38,295 nucleotides of DNA. Origin: Rhodoferax sp. (lineage in GTDB: Bacteria > Pseudomonadota > Gammaproteobacteria > Burkholderiales > Burkholderiaceae_C). A program made the position numbers and the translations under genes. This document shows positions 25,931 through 34,635 of the stretch, in pieces. Within the stretch, counting starts at the first letter, position 1. Each line of letters begins with the position of its first letter. Below the pieces are notes generated by a model. The model saw nothing but the letters and a program-made list of their open reading frames with translations, had not been told where the DNA came from and made no database searches. The DNA lies in the NCBI GenBank assembly GCA_013791765.1, contig VMTC01000056.1, positions 1 to 38,295 on the forward strand, written 5' to 3'.

Positions 25931-26398
25931 ATGCACAACGCCCCAGCGGTTAATTATCCGGTGGGGCGTTCGCGTTTCCAGGGTTGGCTGGTTCTGGGGC
26001 TGGGTTTGGGCGCCAGCGTAGCGGGCGCTTTGTGGCTGCGTCAGATCGACGCTGTCGGATGGCGCCAGTGGCTATTTGCTGCCGTCTTGCTGGTTGCCAG
26101 CGGCACTACTGTACTAGCCTGGCTTCGTAGCGCCCGGGGTAATTTGAGCTGGGACGGGAAAAATTGGCATTGGACTGGTGCCGCTGGGTCATCGCAAGGG
26201 GTGCTGACAGTTCATCTTGACGGGCAGTTTTTCTTGCTGCTCAGCCTGCGCTTAGACACGGGCAAGCGCCTATGGCTCTGGCCGGAGCGTCGCCTTGATG
26301 TGACGCGCTGGAGTGCCTTGCGCCGGGCCGTGTTTTCGCGTGCTGCTGTTGTTCGAGACTTAGGCGTCCGTGCTGCCGTTCCCATCGCGAACGAGTAA
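25931..26398 (+). CDS. small two-helix membrane protein, YgfX/CptA-like
   Basis: A 155-residue protein with two adjacent membrane helices (about residues 17-37 and 46-64), then a soluble tail with WDGKNWHWTGAAG, LRLDTGKRLWLWPERRLD and WSALRRAVFSR. This layout and the Trp/Leu/Arg pattern resemble YgfX (CptA) of E. coli, a membrane protein paired with SdhE. Similarity is by eye only, and no sdhE-like gene is adjacent here. The start may be the ATG at 25931 or a TTG at 25916. It sits between fabF and rpoE, an arrangement I believe is common in Comamonadaceae. Confidence 0.65.
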   Translation: MHNAPAVNYPVGRSRFQGWLVLGLGLGASVAGALWLRQIDAVGWRQWLFAAVLLVASGTTVLAWLRSARGNLSWDGKNWHWTGAAGSSQGVLTVHLDGQFFLLLSLRLDTGKRLWLWPERRLDVTRWSALRRAVFSRAAVVRDLGVRAAVPIANE

Positions 26399-26402
26399 TC
26401 TG

Positions 26403-27050
26403 ATGAGTTCAGCCTCAGGCAAGCCTCCTTTTTCAGTTCCAACCGGTGGCACTGACAGCGACCTGATGCTGGTCGAGCGTGCCGTGGCAGGGGACCAGGG
26501 CGCTTATGAGTTGCTTGTGATCAAGTACCAGCGCCGGATTCAACGCCTGATCGGCCGCATGGTGCGTGATGTGGATCTGGTGGAAGACATAGCCCAAGAA
26601 ACTTTCATTCGGGCCTACCAGGCCTTGCACCAGTTTCGCGGCGACGCCCAGTTCTACACCTGGCTGTACCGCATTGCGGTCAACACCGCCAAGAAATTCT
26701 TGATGGAACTCAAGCGCGACCCGACGGTGTCGGAGAACGCTTTTAAATCAGATGACGAGGGTGATGAAACTTCTTGGGCCGGAAACGAACCAACCACCAA
26801 CGAAACACCGGAGTCGGTGCTGGCCGCCAAAGAAATTGCCATTGTGGTCGATACTGCTCTGGCGGATTTGCCCGAGGACTTGCGACAGGCGCTGACGCTG
26901 CGGGAAATTGAGGGTTTGAGCTATGAGGAAATTTCGGAGGTGATGGCTTGTCCGGTTGGCACCGTTCGCTCTCGAATTTTCCGCGCGCGCGAAGCCATAT
27001 CCAATATTGTGAAGCCCATGCTGGAAAGACAGACCGGCAAGCGCTGGTAA
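26403..27050 (+). CDS. rpoE: extracytoplasmic-function sigma factor, sigma-E type
   Basis: A 215-residue ECF sigma factor. Region 2 is YELLVIKYQRRIQRLIGRMVRDVDLVEDIAQETFIRAYQALHQF with the -10 contact motif in the RGDAQFYTWLYRIAVNTAKK segment; region 4 (LPEDLRQALTLREIEGLSYEEISEVM, then CPVGTVRSRIFRAREAI) binds the -35. It directs genes for envelope stress repair. ATG at 26403; the frame upstream to 26370 reads into the previous gene. The next gene is its anti-sigma factor, so stress control is by regulated proteolysis (known for the family). Confidence 0.96.
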   Translation: MSSASGKPPFSVPTGGTDSDLMLVERAVAGDQGAYELLVIKYQRRIQRLIGRMVRDVDLVEDIAQETFIRAYQALHQFRGDAQFYTWLYRIAVNTAKKFLMELKRDPTVSENAFKSDDEGDETSWAGNEPTTNETPESVLAAKEIAIVVDTALADLPEDLRQALTLREIEGLSYEEISEVMACPVGTVRSRIFRAREAISNIVKPMLERQTGKRW

Positions 27051-27082
27051 GCCACAGGTAGAGATGGGGAAAACGGGAATTG

Positions 27083-27727
27083 ATGATGCAAGAAGCTGCG
27101 AGAAATCATGAATTGGTGTCGGCACTGGCCGACGGGCAGTTGCGCGGTGAGGAGTTTGCCCGCACGGTCGACTGGGTCAATGAGACCGACGAGGCCCGCC
27201 GCACGTGGCACACCTATCATTTGGTGGGCGATGTATTGCGCTCCAATGAGCCGATGGTGAGTGCGCGCGACGTCCATTTCTTGCAGGGCTTGAAATTGCG
27301 CTTGCAGCAGGAGTCGGCGCCATTGCATGATGTTAGAACTACTGTTTTAGTAGCTGATGAACAAGATTCTACGTGGATTAGAAGGCCAAACGATGCAAAA
27401 TACTCAAGCGCCAACGACAGTCGCTTTGGCTGGAAGATGCTGGCTGGTTTCGCATCATTGGCGACCATGGCGGTGATGGTTTGGCAGATGGCCAGCGGCG
27501 GGGGCGATCAGAGCGCAGCGCCGCAACTCGCGCAGCTACCCGTCCAGGTACCACAGCCCGTAGCCGGGTCAGCGCCAGGCGGCACCGGTGTCGATCGGCA
27601 GCGCATGATCCGCGACCCGCAACTTGATGCACTCCTGGCGGCACACAAGCAATTTGGCGGCACATCGGCGCTGCAGGGGCCGACCGGGTTTCTGCGCAAC
27701 GCTACGTTTGACGGAGTCGCGCCTTGA
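27083..27727 (+). CDS. rseA: sigma-E anti-sigma factor RseA, with in-frame repeat insertion
   Basis: A 214-residue inner-membrane protein. The N-terminal cytosolic anti-sigma domain (1-80) shows ELVSALADGQLRGEEFARTV and WHTYHLVGDVLRS, the segment that binds RpoE. A linker (about 83-110) follows, then one membrane helix (WKMLAGFASLATMAVMVWQM) and a Gln/Pro-rich periplasmic tail. The linker residues about 83-103 (VRTTVLVADEQDSTWIRRPN) are encoded by a forward copy of the dispersed repeat, close to where site-2 proteolysis might act. Start choice: TTG 27080, ATG 27083 or ATG 27086; GGGA just upstream fits either ATG. Its TGA overlaps the rseB start. Confidence 0.9.
   Translation: MMQEAARNHELVSALADGQLRGEEFARTVDWVNETDEARRTWHTYHLVGDVLRSNEPMVSARDVHFLQGLKLRLQQESAPLHDVRTTVLVADEQDSTWIRRPNDAKYSSANDSRFGWKMLAGFASLATMAVMVWQMASGGGDQSAAPQLAQLPVQVPQPVAGSAPGGTGVDRQRMIRDPQLDALLAAHKQFGGTSALQGPTGFLRNATFDGVAP
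27334..27400 (+). repeat. dispersed TAGC-N20-GGGCTA element, copy 5 (inside rseA)
   Basis: Core 27351-27380: TAGC, 20 bases, GGATTA (two mismatches to GGGCTA), followed by GAAGGCCAAACGATGC. The left arm is CTACTGTTTTAG. The right arm is nearly identical to that of the era copy (GAAGGCCAAAATGAC). It encodes the linker before the membrane helix of RseA. Confidence 0.8.
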
Positions 27728-28740
27728 TTCGTTATATCGCTGCCTCGCTACTCATGGCCTTGAGCGCCTCAGCCGTGGCTCAGGTGAAGAGCGCTGTTTC
27801 AACGCCTTCGGTCAGTGGCCGACCAGTGGCCCAGCGCAGCGTGAACGAATGGTTGCAGCGCATGCACGATGCTTCGCGACAGCGCGCCTACGTGGGGACA
27901 TTTGTGGTGGCCGGTGGCGGGCGCTTGTCAAGTGCCCGCATCTGGCATGTCTGCGACGGCACGCAGCAAATGGAGCGCGTGGAGTCCTTAACGGGCGCAC
28001 CGCGCTCGACGTTTCGCCGCAACGATCAGGTGCTGACGTTTTTGCCCGAGAGCCGGGTGGTGCTGGCAGAAAAGCGCGAGTCATTGGGACTGTTTCCACA
28101 GTTGCTGCAGTCAACTAGTGCGGCCATTGGGCAGTATTACGGTGCTCGTGAGTTAGGTAGTGAACGGGTTGCTGGTTTTGAAGCTGATGTGCTGGAACTG
28201 CGGCCGACTGATCGTTTGCGTTTTGGCTACCGGGCCTGGATCGAGAAGAACACCGGATTGACCGTCAAACTGCAAACGCTGGACTCGCAGGGGCAGGTGC
28301 TGGAGCAGGCGGCTTTTTCAGAATTGAAATTTGAGGCGCCTGTCGGCATGGCCCAACTTGAGCAGATGATGGGACGCACCGAAGGCTACCGACTTGAAAA
28401 GCCCGAAATGCGCAAAACCACAGCCGAAGCCCAGGGCTGGGCACTCAAGCAGTCGGTGCCGGGTTTTCAGCCCATGAGTTGCTATCAGCGCTCAGTGAAT
28501 GGCAGCCCACAAAGCCAGGAGGCACAGACACTGCAATGGATTTTTTCGGATGGACTCGCCTCGGTGTCGCTTTTTATCGAGCCCTTTGTGGCCGAGCGTC
28601 ACGGCCAGCCAAAAAACCTGGCAATGGGCGCCACGCACACCCTGACTCGACGTTTGGGCGCTTGGTGGCTGACTGCGGTTGGCGAAGTTCCGACCGAAAC
28701 CTTGGTGGCCTTTGCGCAGGCGCTTGAGCGACAGAAATGA
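27724..28740 (+). CDS. rseB: sigma-E regulator RseB (MucB)
   Basis: A 338-residue periplasmic protein. The signal peptide is MIRYIAASLLMALSASAVAQ (cleavage near 20). Two-domain lipid-binding fold: the N-terminal LolA-like half contains WLQRMHDASRQRAYVGTFVV and the ESLTGAPRSTFRRND motif; the C-terminal half has the MLxRxxG-type end region. RseB binds RseA and senses lipopolysaccharide or misfolded porins. It starts at a TTG that overlaps the rseA stop (TTGA). It is followed by mucD after a 90-base gap. Confidence 0.92.
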   Translation: MIRYIAASLLMALSASAVAQVKSAVSTPSVSGRPVAQRSVNEWLQRMHDASRQRAYVGTFVVAGGGRLSSARIWHVCDGTQQMERVESLTGAPRSTFRRNDQVLTFLPESRVVLAEKRESLGLFPQLLQSTSAAIGQYYGARELGSERVAGFEADVLELRPTDRLRFGYRAWIEKNTGLTVKLQTLDSQGQVLEQAAFSELKFEAPVGMAQLEQMMGRTEGYRLEKPEMRKTTAEAQGWALKQSVPGFQPMSCYQRSVNGSPQSQEAQTLQWIFSDGLASVSLFIEPFVAERHGQPKNLAMGATHTLTRRLGAWWLTAVGEVPTETLVAFAQALERQK

Positions 28741-28830
28741 AGCCTTATCTGAAGCTTCACAGGGCAGACCGCAAACGCGCTGAATCCCGGTCTTGCACTG
28801 ATTAGTCATTTGTTTATTAAAGAAAGGTCG

Positions 28831-30318
28831 ATGATGATTCATTTCGATTTGAAGAAACTTCACTCTTGCGTTCTCGCCGCAGCTCTTGCCTTGACGGTAT
28901 CGGCCGCCTTGATGCCCGTGTCGCAGGCGCTGGCCCAGGTGCGCACCTTGCCGGACTTTACGGACTTGGTGGAGCAAGTGGGCCCTTCAGTGGTGAACAT
29001 TCGCACGCTTGAAAAGGCCGCGCCACCTGATGGGTCCAGTGGCATTGTGGATGAGCAAATGCTGGAGTTTTTCCGTCGTTTCGGACTGCCGATTCCGAAT
29101 ATGCCCAATACGCCGAAAAATCCGCGTCAAACGCCGCCCAGGAATCATCCGCCAATACCCGACGATGCACAGCCGCGCGGTGTTGGCTCCGGCTTCATCC
29201 TGTCTGCGGATGGTCTCATCATGACCAATGCGCATGTCGTCGATGGCGCTGACGAGGTGCTGGTGACGCTGACGGACAAGCGCGAGTTCAAGGCCAAAAT
29301 CATTGGCGCGGACAAGCGCAGTGATATTGCGCTGCTCAAGATTGACGCCACCGGCTTGCCCGCTGTCAAGGTGGGCGATTTGAGTCGGCTCAAGGTGGGT
29401 GAATGGGTGATGGCAATCGGCTCGCCATTCGGCTTGGACAACACGGTCACGGCAGGCATCGTGAGCGCGAAGCAGCGTGACACCGGCGACTATTTGCCCT
29501 TCATTCAGACCGATGTGGCCATTAATCCTGGCAATTCGGGTGGCCCCTTGATCAACATGCGCGGCGAGGTGGTGGGCGTCAACAGCCAGATCTATTCGCG
29601 TTCGGGCGGCTCCATGGGCATCTCCTTTGCCATTCCGATGGACGAAGCGTTCCGCGTCAGTGAGCAGTTGCGGCTAACCGGCCGGGTCTCACGTGGACGC
29701 ATTGGCGTGCAGATTGACCAGGTGACCAAAGAGGTGGCCGAATCGATCGGGCTGGGCAAACCCCAGGGCGCACTGGTGCGCGGTGTAGAGCCCGGCTCGC
29801 CGGCTGAGAAAGCCGGTGTGGAAGCTGGCGACATCATTGTCAAGTTTGAAGGCAAAGCGGTTGAAAAGTCCAGCGACCTGCCGCGCATGGTGGGTAGCAC
29901 TAAACCGGGTACTCGAAGCAGCTTGAGCGTGTTTCGCCGTGGTAGCCAAAAAGAATTGACGGTCACCATTGCGGAGATCGAAGCAGAAAAACCGGTTGCC
30001 AAGGCGGCTGACAAGGCCGAAAAGCCCAAAGCATCCAGTGCCGGGCAGGCGCTTGGGCTGGCTGTTAGCGAGTTGACTGATGCGCAGAAGAAAGAACTCA
30101 AGCTCAAAGGCGGCGTCAATGTTGAAGCCGCAACCGATGCAGCCGCCCGGGCGGGTATCCGTGAGGGCGACGTGATTGTGGCCGTCGCGAATGTGGCGGT
30201 CAGCAATGTCAAGGAATTCGAGAGCGCGGTGACCAAATTGGACAAGAGCCGGGCAGTCAGCGTTCTGCTGCGGCGCGGCGAATGGGCGCAATATGCTGTG
30301 ATTCGACCCAAGAATTGA
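28831..30318 (+). CDS. mucD: periplasmic serine protease DegP/MucD (HtrA family)
   Basis: A 495-residue secreted protease and chaperone. The signal peptide ends near residue 36 (AQALAQ-type site, VSQALAQV). The trypsin-like domain has the catalytic triad His135 (TNAHVVD), Asp165 (SDIALLKID) and Ser236 (GNSGGPL). Two PDZ domains follow (about 285-380 and 405-490). It degrades misfolded envelope proteins. The start at 28831 follows AAAGGTCG; the frame from 28810 adds seven residues. Fourth gene of the rpoE-rseA-rseB-mucD unit, as in Pseudomonas. Confidence 0.95.
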   Translation: MMIHFDLKKLHSCVLAAALALTVSAALMPVSQALAQVRTLPDFTDLVEQVGPSVVNIRTLEKAAPPDGSSGIVDEQMLEFFRRFGLPIPNMPNTPKNPRQTPPRNHPPIPDDAQPRGVGSGFILSADGLIMTNAHVVDGADEVLVTLTDKREFKAKIIGADKRSDIALLKIDATGLPAVKVGDLSRLKVGEWVMAIGSPFGLDNTVTAGIVSAKQRDTGDYLPFIQTDVAINPGNSGGPLINMRGEVVGVNSQIYSRSGGSMGISFAIPMDEAFRVSEQLRLTGRVSRGRIGVQIDQVTKEVAESIGLGKPQGALVRGVEPGSPAEKAGVEAGDIIVKFEGKAVEKSSDLPRMVGSTKPGTRSSLSVFRRGSQKELTVTIAEIEAEKPVAKAADKAEKPKASSAGQALGLAVSELTDAQKKELKLKGGVNVEAATDAAARAGIREGDVIVAVANVAVSNVKEFESAVTKLDKSRAVSVLLRRGEWAQYAVIRPKN

Positions 30319-30523
30319 CCTGGAAACAGTGTAATACCTTAAATTGCCAAGGGGATTTGCACTTCTTCTTTCTCCTCTTTCTAGAGGCCCAGGTTGGTAT
30401 CCACTAACTTCTTTATTCTACTAAGGTGGTTTTGGTTAGAATGACAGGCTGCGATTGAGGATATGCAGGCATATCAAGAAGGTCAAACTTCACGATGCGG
30501 GATAAATCGAAGCGACACTGAGG

Positions 30524-30591
30524 TGATCCACAGTTCGTTCACACGTTCTTCAGAACTTGCTCGATAAATTCTGTTGATAAGCTGTGCATAA
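30524..30591. promoter_or_regulatory. cluster of DnaA-box-like 9-mers
   Basis: TGATCCACA (30524-30532, one mismatch to TTATCCACA), TGTTGATAA (30572-30580, reverse of TTATCAACA) and TGTGCATAA (30583-30591, reverse of TTATGCACA, a match to TTATNCACA). Two are 2 bases apart. This may be coincidence in AT-rich DNA. Confidence 0.25.
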
Positions 30592-30705
30592 ATTTTTGTT
30601 GCTGCTCTGCAACGACTCACTGTGGCTGTTCTTTGGCTGTTCATGTTTGGCTTTTTGCCTACAATGTCTTTCCAGCCATCGCAGTTGCCAATGATTGTTG
30701 GTTCA

Positions 30706-30736
30706 GGGCGCGTCAAAACTTGACGTGCCCTTTTTT
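30706..30736 (+). terminator. rho-independent terminator upstream of lepA
   Basis: GGGCGCGTCAA (30706-30716), loop AAC, TTGACGTGCCC (30720-30730) with one G-T wobble, then six T residues. It ends 45 bases before the lepA ATG, so it terminates a transcript from the mucD side or a short RNA encoded in the gap. Confidence 0.9.
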
Positions 30737-30781
30737 CTTGGCTCTCATTGTTTTATTTCAATCACTTGAAGCTCGCCCTTG

Positions 30782-32593
30782 ATGAATCACATCAGAAATT
30801 TTTCGATTATTGCGCACATTGATCACGGCAAATCCACCTTGGCGGATCGTTTGATTCAACGCTGCGGCGGTCTGCAAGAGAGGCAGATGGAGGCGCAGGT
30901 GCTGGACTCGATGGACATCGAGAAGGAGCGTGGGATAACCATCAAGGCGCAGACCGCGTCGCTGAAATACAAAGCGCAGAACGGCCAGATCTACAACCTC
31001 AATTTGATCGACACGCCGGGACACGTCGACTTCTCCTATGAAGTCAGTCGTTCGCTCTCGGCCTGCGAAGGGGCGCTGCTGGTGGTGGATGCCAGCCAAG
31101 GGGTCGAGGCCCAAACGGTGGCCAACTGCTACACCGCGCTTGACTTGGGGGTGGAGGTGGTGCCGGTCTTGAACAAGATGGACTTGCCTAATGCCGACCC
31201 GGACAACGCCAAGATTGAAATTGAAGACGTGATCGGTATTGATGCCACCGACGCTATCGCCTGTTCGGCCAAGACCGGCATGGGGATTGAAGAAATTCTC
31301 GAAGCCGTGGTGGCCCGCATGCCCCCGCCCAAGGGCAACCCGGCGGGTCCGCTGCGCGCCATGATTGTCGACAGCTGGTTTGACACGTATGTCGGCGTCG
31401 TCATGCTGGTGCGGGTGGTTGACGGGCGCCTGGCCAAGGGTGAACGTATCAAGATGATGGCCACCGGGGCCATGTACAACGCCGATAACCTGGGTGTCTT
31501 CACGCCCGCCAATGAACCACGTGATTCGCTGGAAGCAGGTGAGGTGGGTTACATCATTGCCGGCATTCGCGAATTGCAAGCGGCCAAGGTGGGCGACACC
31601 ATCACCCTCATTAAAACCGGTAGCGGCGGTGCTGCCTTTACGGCCACCGAGCCGTTGCCGGGTTTCAAGGAAATCCAGCCGCAGGTGTTCGCCGGCCTTT
31701 ACCCGACCGAGGCCAGCGAGTATGAGGGTCTGCGCGACAGCCTGGAAAAGCTCAAGCTCAACGATTCGTCGCTGCGTTATCAGCCTGAAGTGTCACAGGC
31801 GTTGGGCTTTGGTTTCAGGTGCGGCTTTTTGGGCCTGCTGCACATGGAGATCGTGCAGGAGCGTCTGGAGCGAGAGTTTGACCAGGACCTGATCACCACG
31901 GCGCCGAGCGTCGAGTACCAGGTGGTGCAGGCCGATGGCACCATCAAGATGGTCGAGAACCCGGCCAAGATGCCCGACCAGGGGCGCCTTGATGAAGTGC
32001 GCGAGCCCATCGTCACCGTGCACCTCTACATGCCACAGGACTACGTTGGGGCCGTGATGACGCTTGCCAACCAGAAGCGCGGCGTGCAGATGAACATGGC
32101 CTACCACGGCCGCCAAGTGATGCTCACCTATGAGATGCCGCTGGCCGAGATTGTGATGGACTTTTTTGACAAGCTCAAAAGCGTATCGCGCGGCTACGCG
32201 TCGATGGACTATGAATTCAAGGAGTACCGCGCCGCCGATGTGGTGAAGGTCGACATTTTGCTTAACGGCGACAAGGTTGATGCGCTGTCCATCATCGTGC
32301 ACCGCTCCCAGTCGCAGTACCGGGGCCGTGCGGTGGTGGCCAAAATGCGCGAGATCATTTCGCGCCAAATGTACGACGTGGCGATCCAGGCCGCGATTGG
32401 GGCCAACGTGATAGCGCGTGAGACAATTCGCGCGATGCGCAAGAACGTGATCGCCAAGTGCTATGGCGGCGACATTTCACGCAAACACAAGCTTTTGGAC
32501 AAGCAAAAAGAAGGTAAGAAACGCATGAAACAGATTGGTTCGGTGTCCGTGCCGCAAGAGGCATTTTTGGCTATTTTGCAGGTGGACTCTTAA
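30782..32593 (+). CDS. lepA: elongation factor 4 (LepA)
   Basis: A 603-residue ribosomal GTPase, normal length. The G1 loop is [10 protein letters not shown]2 is in [11 protein letters not shown]3 DTPGH, G4 NKMD and G5 CSAKTG. The C-terminal unique domain contains [18 protein letters not shown] and the [22 protein letters not shown] end. EF4 back-translocates or remodels stalled ribosomes. The ATG at 30782 (MNHIRNF) is preceded by TTGAAG; the TTG one codon earlier is unlikely. Its stop overlaps the lepB start by one base, as in the lepA-lepB operon of E. coli. Confidence 0.97.
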   Translation: MNHIRNFSIIAHIDHGKSTLADRLIQRCGGLQERQMEAQVLDSMDIEKERGITIKAQTASLKYKAQNGQIYNLNLIDTPGHVDFSYEVSRSLSACEGALLVVDASQGVEAQTVANCYTALDLGVEVVPVLNKMDLPNADPDNAKIEIEDVIGIDATDAIACSAKTGMGIEEILEAVVARMPPPKGNPAGPLRAMIVDSWFDTYVGVVMLVRVVDGRLAKGERIKMMATGAMYNADNLGVFTPANEPRDSLEAGEVGYIIAGIRELQAAKVGDTITLIKTGSGGAAFTATEPLPGFKEIQPQVFAGLYPTEASEYEGLRDSLEKLKLNDSSLRYQPEVSQALGFGFRCGFLGLLHMEIVQERLEREFDQDLITTAPSVEYQVVQADGTIKMVENPAKMPDQGRLDEVREPIVTVHLYMPQDYVGAVMTLANQKRGVQMNMAYHGRQVMLTYEMPLAEIVMDFFDKLKSVSRGYASMDYEFKEYRAADVVKVDILLNGDKVDALSIIVHRSQSQYRGRAVVAKMREIISRQMYDVAIQAAIGANVIARETIRAMRKNVIAKCYGGDISRKHKLLDKQKEGKKRMKQIGSVSVPQEAFLAILQVDS

Positions 32594-33558
32594 TGCAAGT
32601 TCTTACCGCGTTCATTCTGGCGGCCTTTGTGGGTTACGCCGGTGCCTGGTACTTTGGCATGTTAGAGGGCAACTTTGCCTTGTTGCTGTTCATGGCCACT
32701 GTGGTGACCGGTATCTACTGGCTGGCCGAGCGCTATTACTTTCTGCCACAGCGGCAGAAGGCAGTCGGCTTGCTGGAGGCCGACGCCATCAAACGCCGCG
32801 CAGCACTGGTCAAACAAGGCATCAGCCAGGTCGACCTGGACGTGACCGAAGCCCGGGTTCGCATGCTGGCGCAGCCTTGGTGGCTGGACTGGACAGCGGG
32901 GCTGTTCCCAGTGATCATCGCCGTGTTTTTCTTGCGCTCGTTCCTGTTTGAACCCTTCAAGATTCCCTCAGGTTCCATGATTCCGACACTGATGGTTGGC
33001 GACCTGATTCTGGTTAACAAGTTCCACTACGGTGTGCGCCTGCCGGTGATCAATACCAAGATCACCGAGGGCACAGCACCGCAGCGCGGTGATGTGATGG
33101 TGTTCCGTTACCCGCCCAAACCAAGTCTCGATTACATCAAGCGCGTCGTCGGTCTTCCCGGTGACGAGGTGGCTTATCTGAACAAAAGTCTGACCATCAA
33201 CGGCCAGGTGATTGAAACTGCCGCCTTGCCAGAATTCTTCGACGAAGATGCCATGCGCTACTTCAAGCAGTTTGAAGAAACCCTGGGCGAGCACAAGCAC
33301 CGCGTGCTCAATGACGATGCCCGACCCGCCTTCATTCCGGGCACAGACGATTTCGCCTTCAAGCAGAGCTGCCGCTACAGTGTTGAAGGCGTGGTATGCA
33401 AGGTGCCTTCCGACCACTACTTCATGATGGGCGATAACCGCGACAACTCGCTGGACTCGCGCTATTGGGGTTTTGTCCCGGACAAGAATATTGTCGGCAA
33501 AGCGTTTTTTGTCTGGATGAATTTCAGCAGCCTGAAGCGCATCGGTTCGTTCAACTGA
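32593..33558 (+). CDS. lepB: signal peptidase I
   Basis: A 321-residue inner-membrane protease that cleaves signal peptides from exported proteins. Hydrophobic segments lie at about 3-22, 27-45 and 102-118; the periplasmic domain has catalytic Ser128 in IPSGSMIPTL, catalytic Lys183 in YIKRVVGLPGD and the box E motif MMGDNRDNSLDSRYWG. The third hydrophobic segment directly before the catalytic Ser is the usual anchor; the first two give the topology seen in proteobacterial LepB. It is followed by a DUF4845 gene. Confidence 0.95.
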   Translation: MQVLTAFILAAFVGYAGAWYFGMLEGNFALLLFMATVVTGIYWLAERYYFLPQRQKAVGLLEADAIKRRAALVKQGISQVDLDVTEARVRMLAQPWWLDWTAGLFPVIIAVFFLRSFLFEPFKIPSGSMIPTLMVGDLILVNKFHYGVRLPVINTKITEGTAPQRGDVMVFRYPPKPSLDYIKRVVGLPGDEVAYLNKSLTINGQVIETAALPEFFDEDAMRYFKQFEETLGEHKHRVLNDDARPAFIPGTDDFAFKQSCRYSVEGVVCKVPSDHYFMMGDNRDNSLDSRYWGFVPDKNIVGKAFFVWMNFSSLKRIGSFN

Positions 33559-33573
33559 TTGGGAGAATACAAC

Positions 33574-33924
33574 ATGGTTCAGTTCAAATCCAGGCAGCGT
33601 GGCCTGTCCTTTTTCGGGCTCCTTTTTGTCGGCGGCCTGCTGGCCGTGATCGGCGTGATTACCGCCCAAATCGTACCCACAGCGATTGAATACCAGGCGG
33701 TTGGCAAAGCGGTGAACAAGGCCAGCGAAGGCAATTCGGTGGCTGAGGTGCGCAGCATTTTTGACAAGGCAGCTGCAATCGACAACATCAGTTCCATCAG
33801 TGGCAAAGATCTGGAGGTCACCAAAGAAAACGACAAGATCATCGTCAGTTTTGCCTACCAGCGCGAGATTCACCTTGCCGGCCCGGGCTACCTGACGCTC
33901 AAATACACCGGGCGTTCCCGTTGA
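33574..33924 (+). CDS. DUF4845 family membrane protein
   Basis: A 116-residue protein with one N-terminal membrane helix (FFGLLFVGGLLAVIGVITAQ, about 14-33) and a soluble domain with PTAIEYQAVGKAVNKASEG and ISGKDLEVTKENDKIIVSFAY. DUF4845 proteins often lie between lepB and rnc in beta- and gammaproteobacteria; their role is unknown and may relate to protein export. The ATG at 33574 follows GGGAG about nine bases upstream; a TTG at 33559 is not needed. Confidence 0.88.
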   Translation: MVQFKSRQRGLSFFGLLFVGGLLAVIGVITAQIVPTAIEYQAVGKAVNKASEGNSVAEVRSIFDKAAAIDNISSISGKDLEVTKENDKIIVSFAYQREIHLAGPGYLTLKYTGRSR

Positions 33925-33948
33925 GGCGACGAGTACAGAGGTATCAGT

Positions 33949-34635
33949 TTGAATAGTGGTTTGACGGCGCTGCAAGCTCGTTTGCAGCATGAGTTTGCCA
34001 ACCCGAGTCTGTTGACGCGCGCGCTCACGCATCGCAGTTTTTCGCTTGACCACAATGAACGGCTCGAATTCTTGGGCGACTCGGTGCTCGGCATGGCCGT
34101 GGCTGACTTGCTGTACGAGCGCCTGAGCACGCTGCCCGAGGGCGATTTGTCGCGCGTGCGTGCCAACCTGGTCAAGCAAGACACGCTGCATCATTTGGCC
34201 GAGGGCTTGGGTTTGCCGCAGGTGATTCGCCTGGGCGAAGGCGAAGCCCGCTCGGGCGGCCACAAGCGCCCCTCCATCCTGGCCGATGCGCTGGAGGCTG
34301 TCATCGGGGCGGTTTACCTGGATGCCGGTTTTGCCGTGGCGCAAGCCCTGGTGCGGCGTTTGTTCCAGTCGGTTGACATCAAATCCGACATGGACGCCAT
34401 TGGCAAAGACCCCAAGACCGAGCTGCAGGAATGGCTGCAGGGGCGCAAGATGAATCTGCCGCTGTACCGGGTGGTGGCCACCCTGGGGGCGGCGCACAAG
34501 CAGACCTTTGACGTCGAGTGCGAAATTGTCGAACTTAATTTTTTAGAACGTGGCATCGGCGGTTCCCGTCGTGCGGGCGAACAGGCTGCAGCTGCTGCGA
34601 TGCTGCAAACACTTAAGGCAAAGGCCGGGCAATGA
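33949..34635 (+). CDS. rnc: ribonuclease III
   Basis: A 228-residue double-strand-specific endoribonuclease for rRNA and mRNA maturation. The RNase III signature [16 protein letters not shown] carries the metal-binding Glu/Asp, followed by [20 protein letters not shown]; the C-terminal double-stranded RNA-binding domain is [11 protein letters not shown]...[11 protein letters not shown]...[11 protein letters not shown]. The start is a TTG at 33949 preceded by AGAGG, since no ATG is near. The stop overlaps the era start (ATGA). Confidence 0.96.
   Translation: MNSGLTALQARLQHEFANPSLLTRALTHRSFSLDHNERLEFLGDSVLGMAVADLLYERLSTLPEGDLSRVRANLVKQDTLHHLAEGLGLPQVIRLGEGEARSGGHKRPSILADALEAVIGAVYLDAGFAVAQALVRRLFQSVDIKSDMDAIGKDPKTELQEWLQGRKMNLPLYRVVATLGAAHKQTFDVECEIVELNFLERGIGGSRRAGEQAAAAAMLQTLKAKAGQ

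Larger units (their letters stand above)
30319..30781. other. intergenic region upstream of lepA
   Basis: About 460 AT-richer bases without a gene. They hold a TAGAAT possible -10 at about 30436, three DnaA-box-like 9-mers (30524-30532, 30572-30580, 30583-30591), a small hairpin at 30598-30613 and a strong terminator at 30706-30736. The terminator lies before lepA, so there is either an unannotated short RNA gene or a lepA leader with attenuation. No tRNA, and no protein frame that is convincing. Confidence 0.6.
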
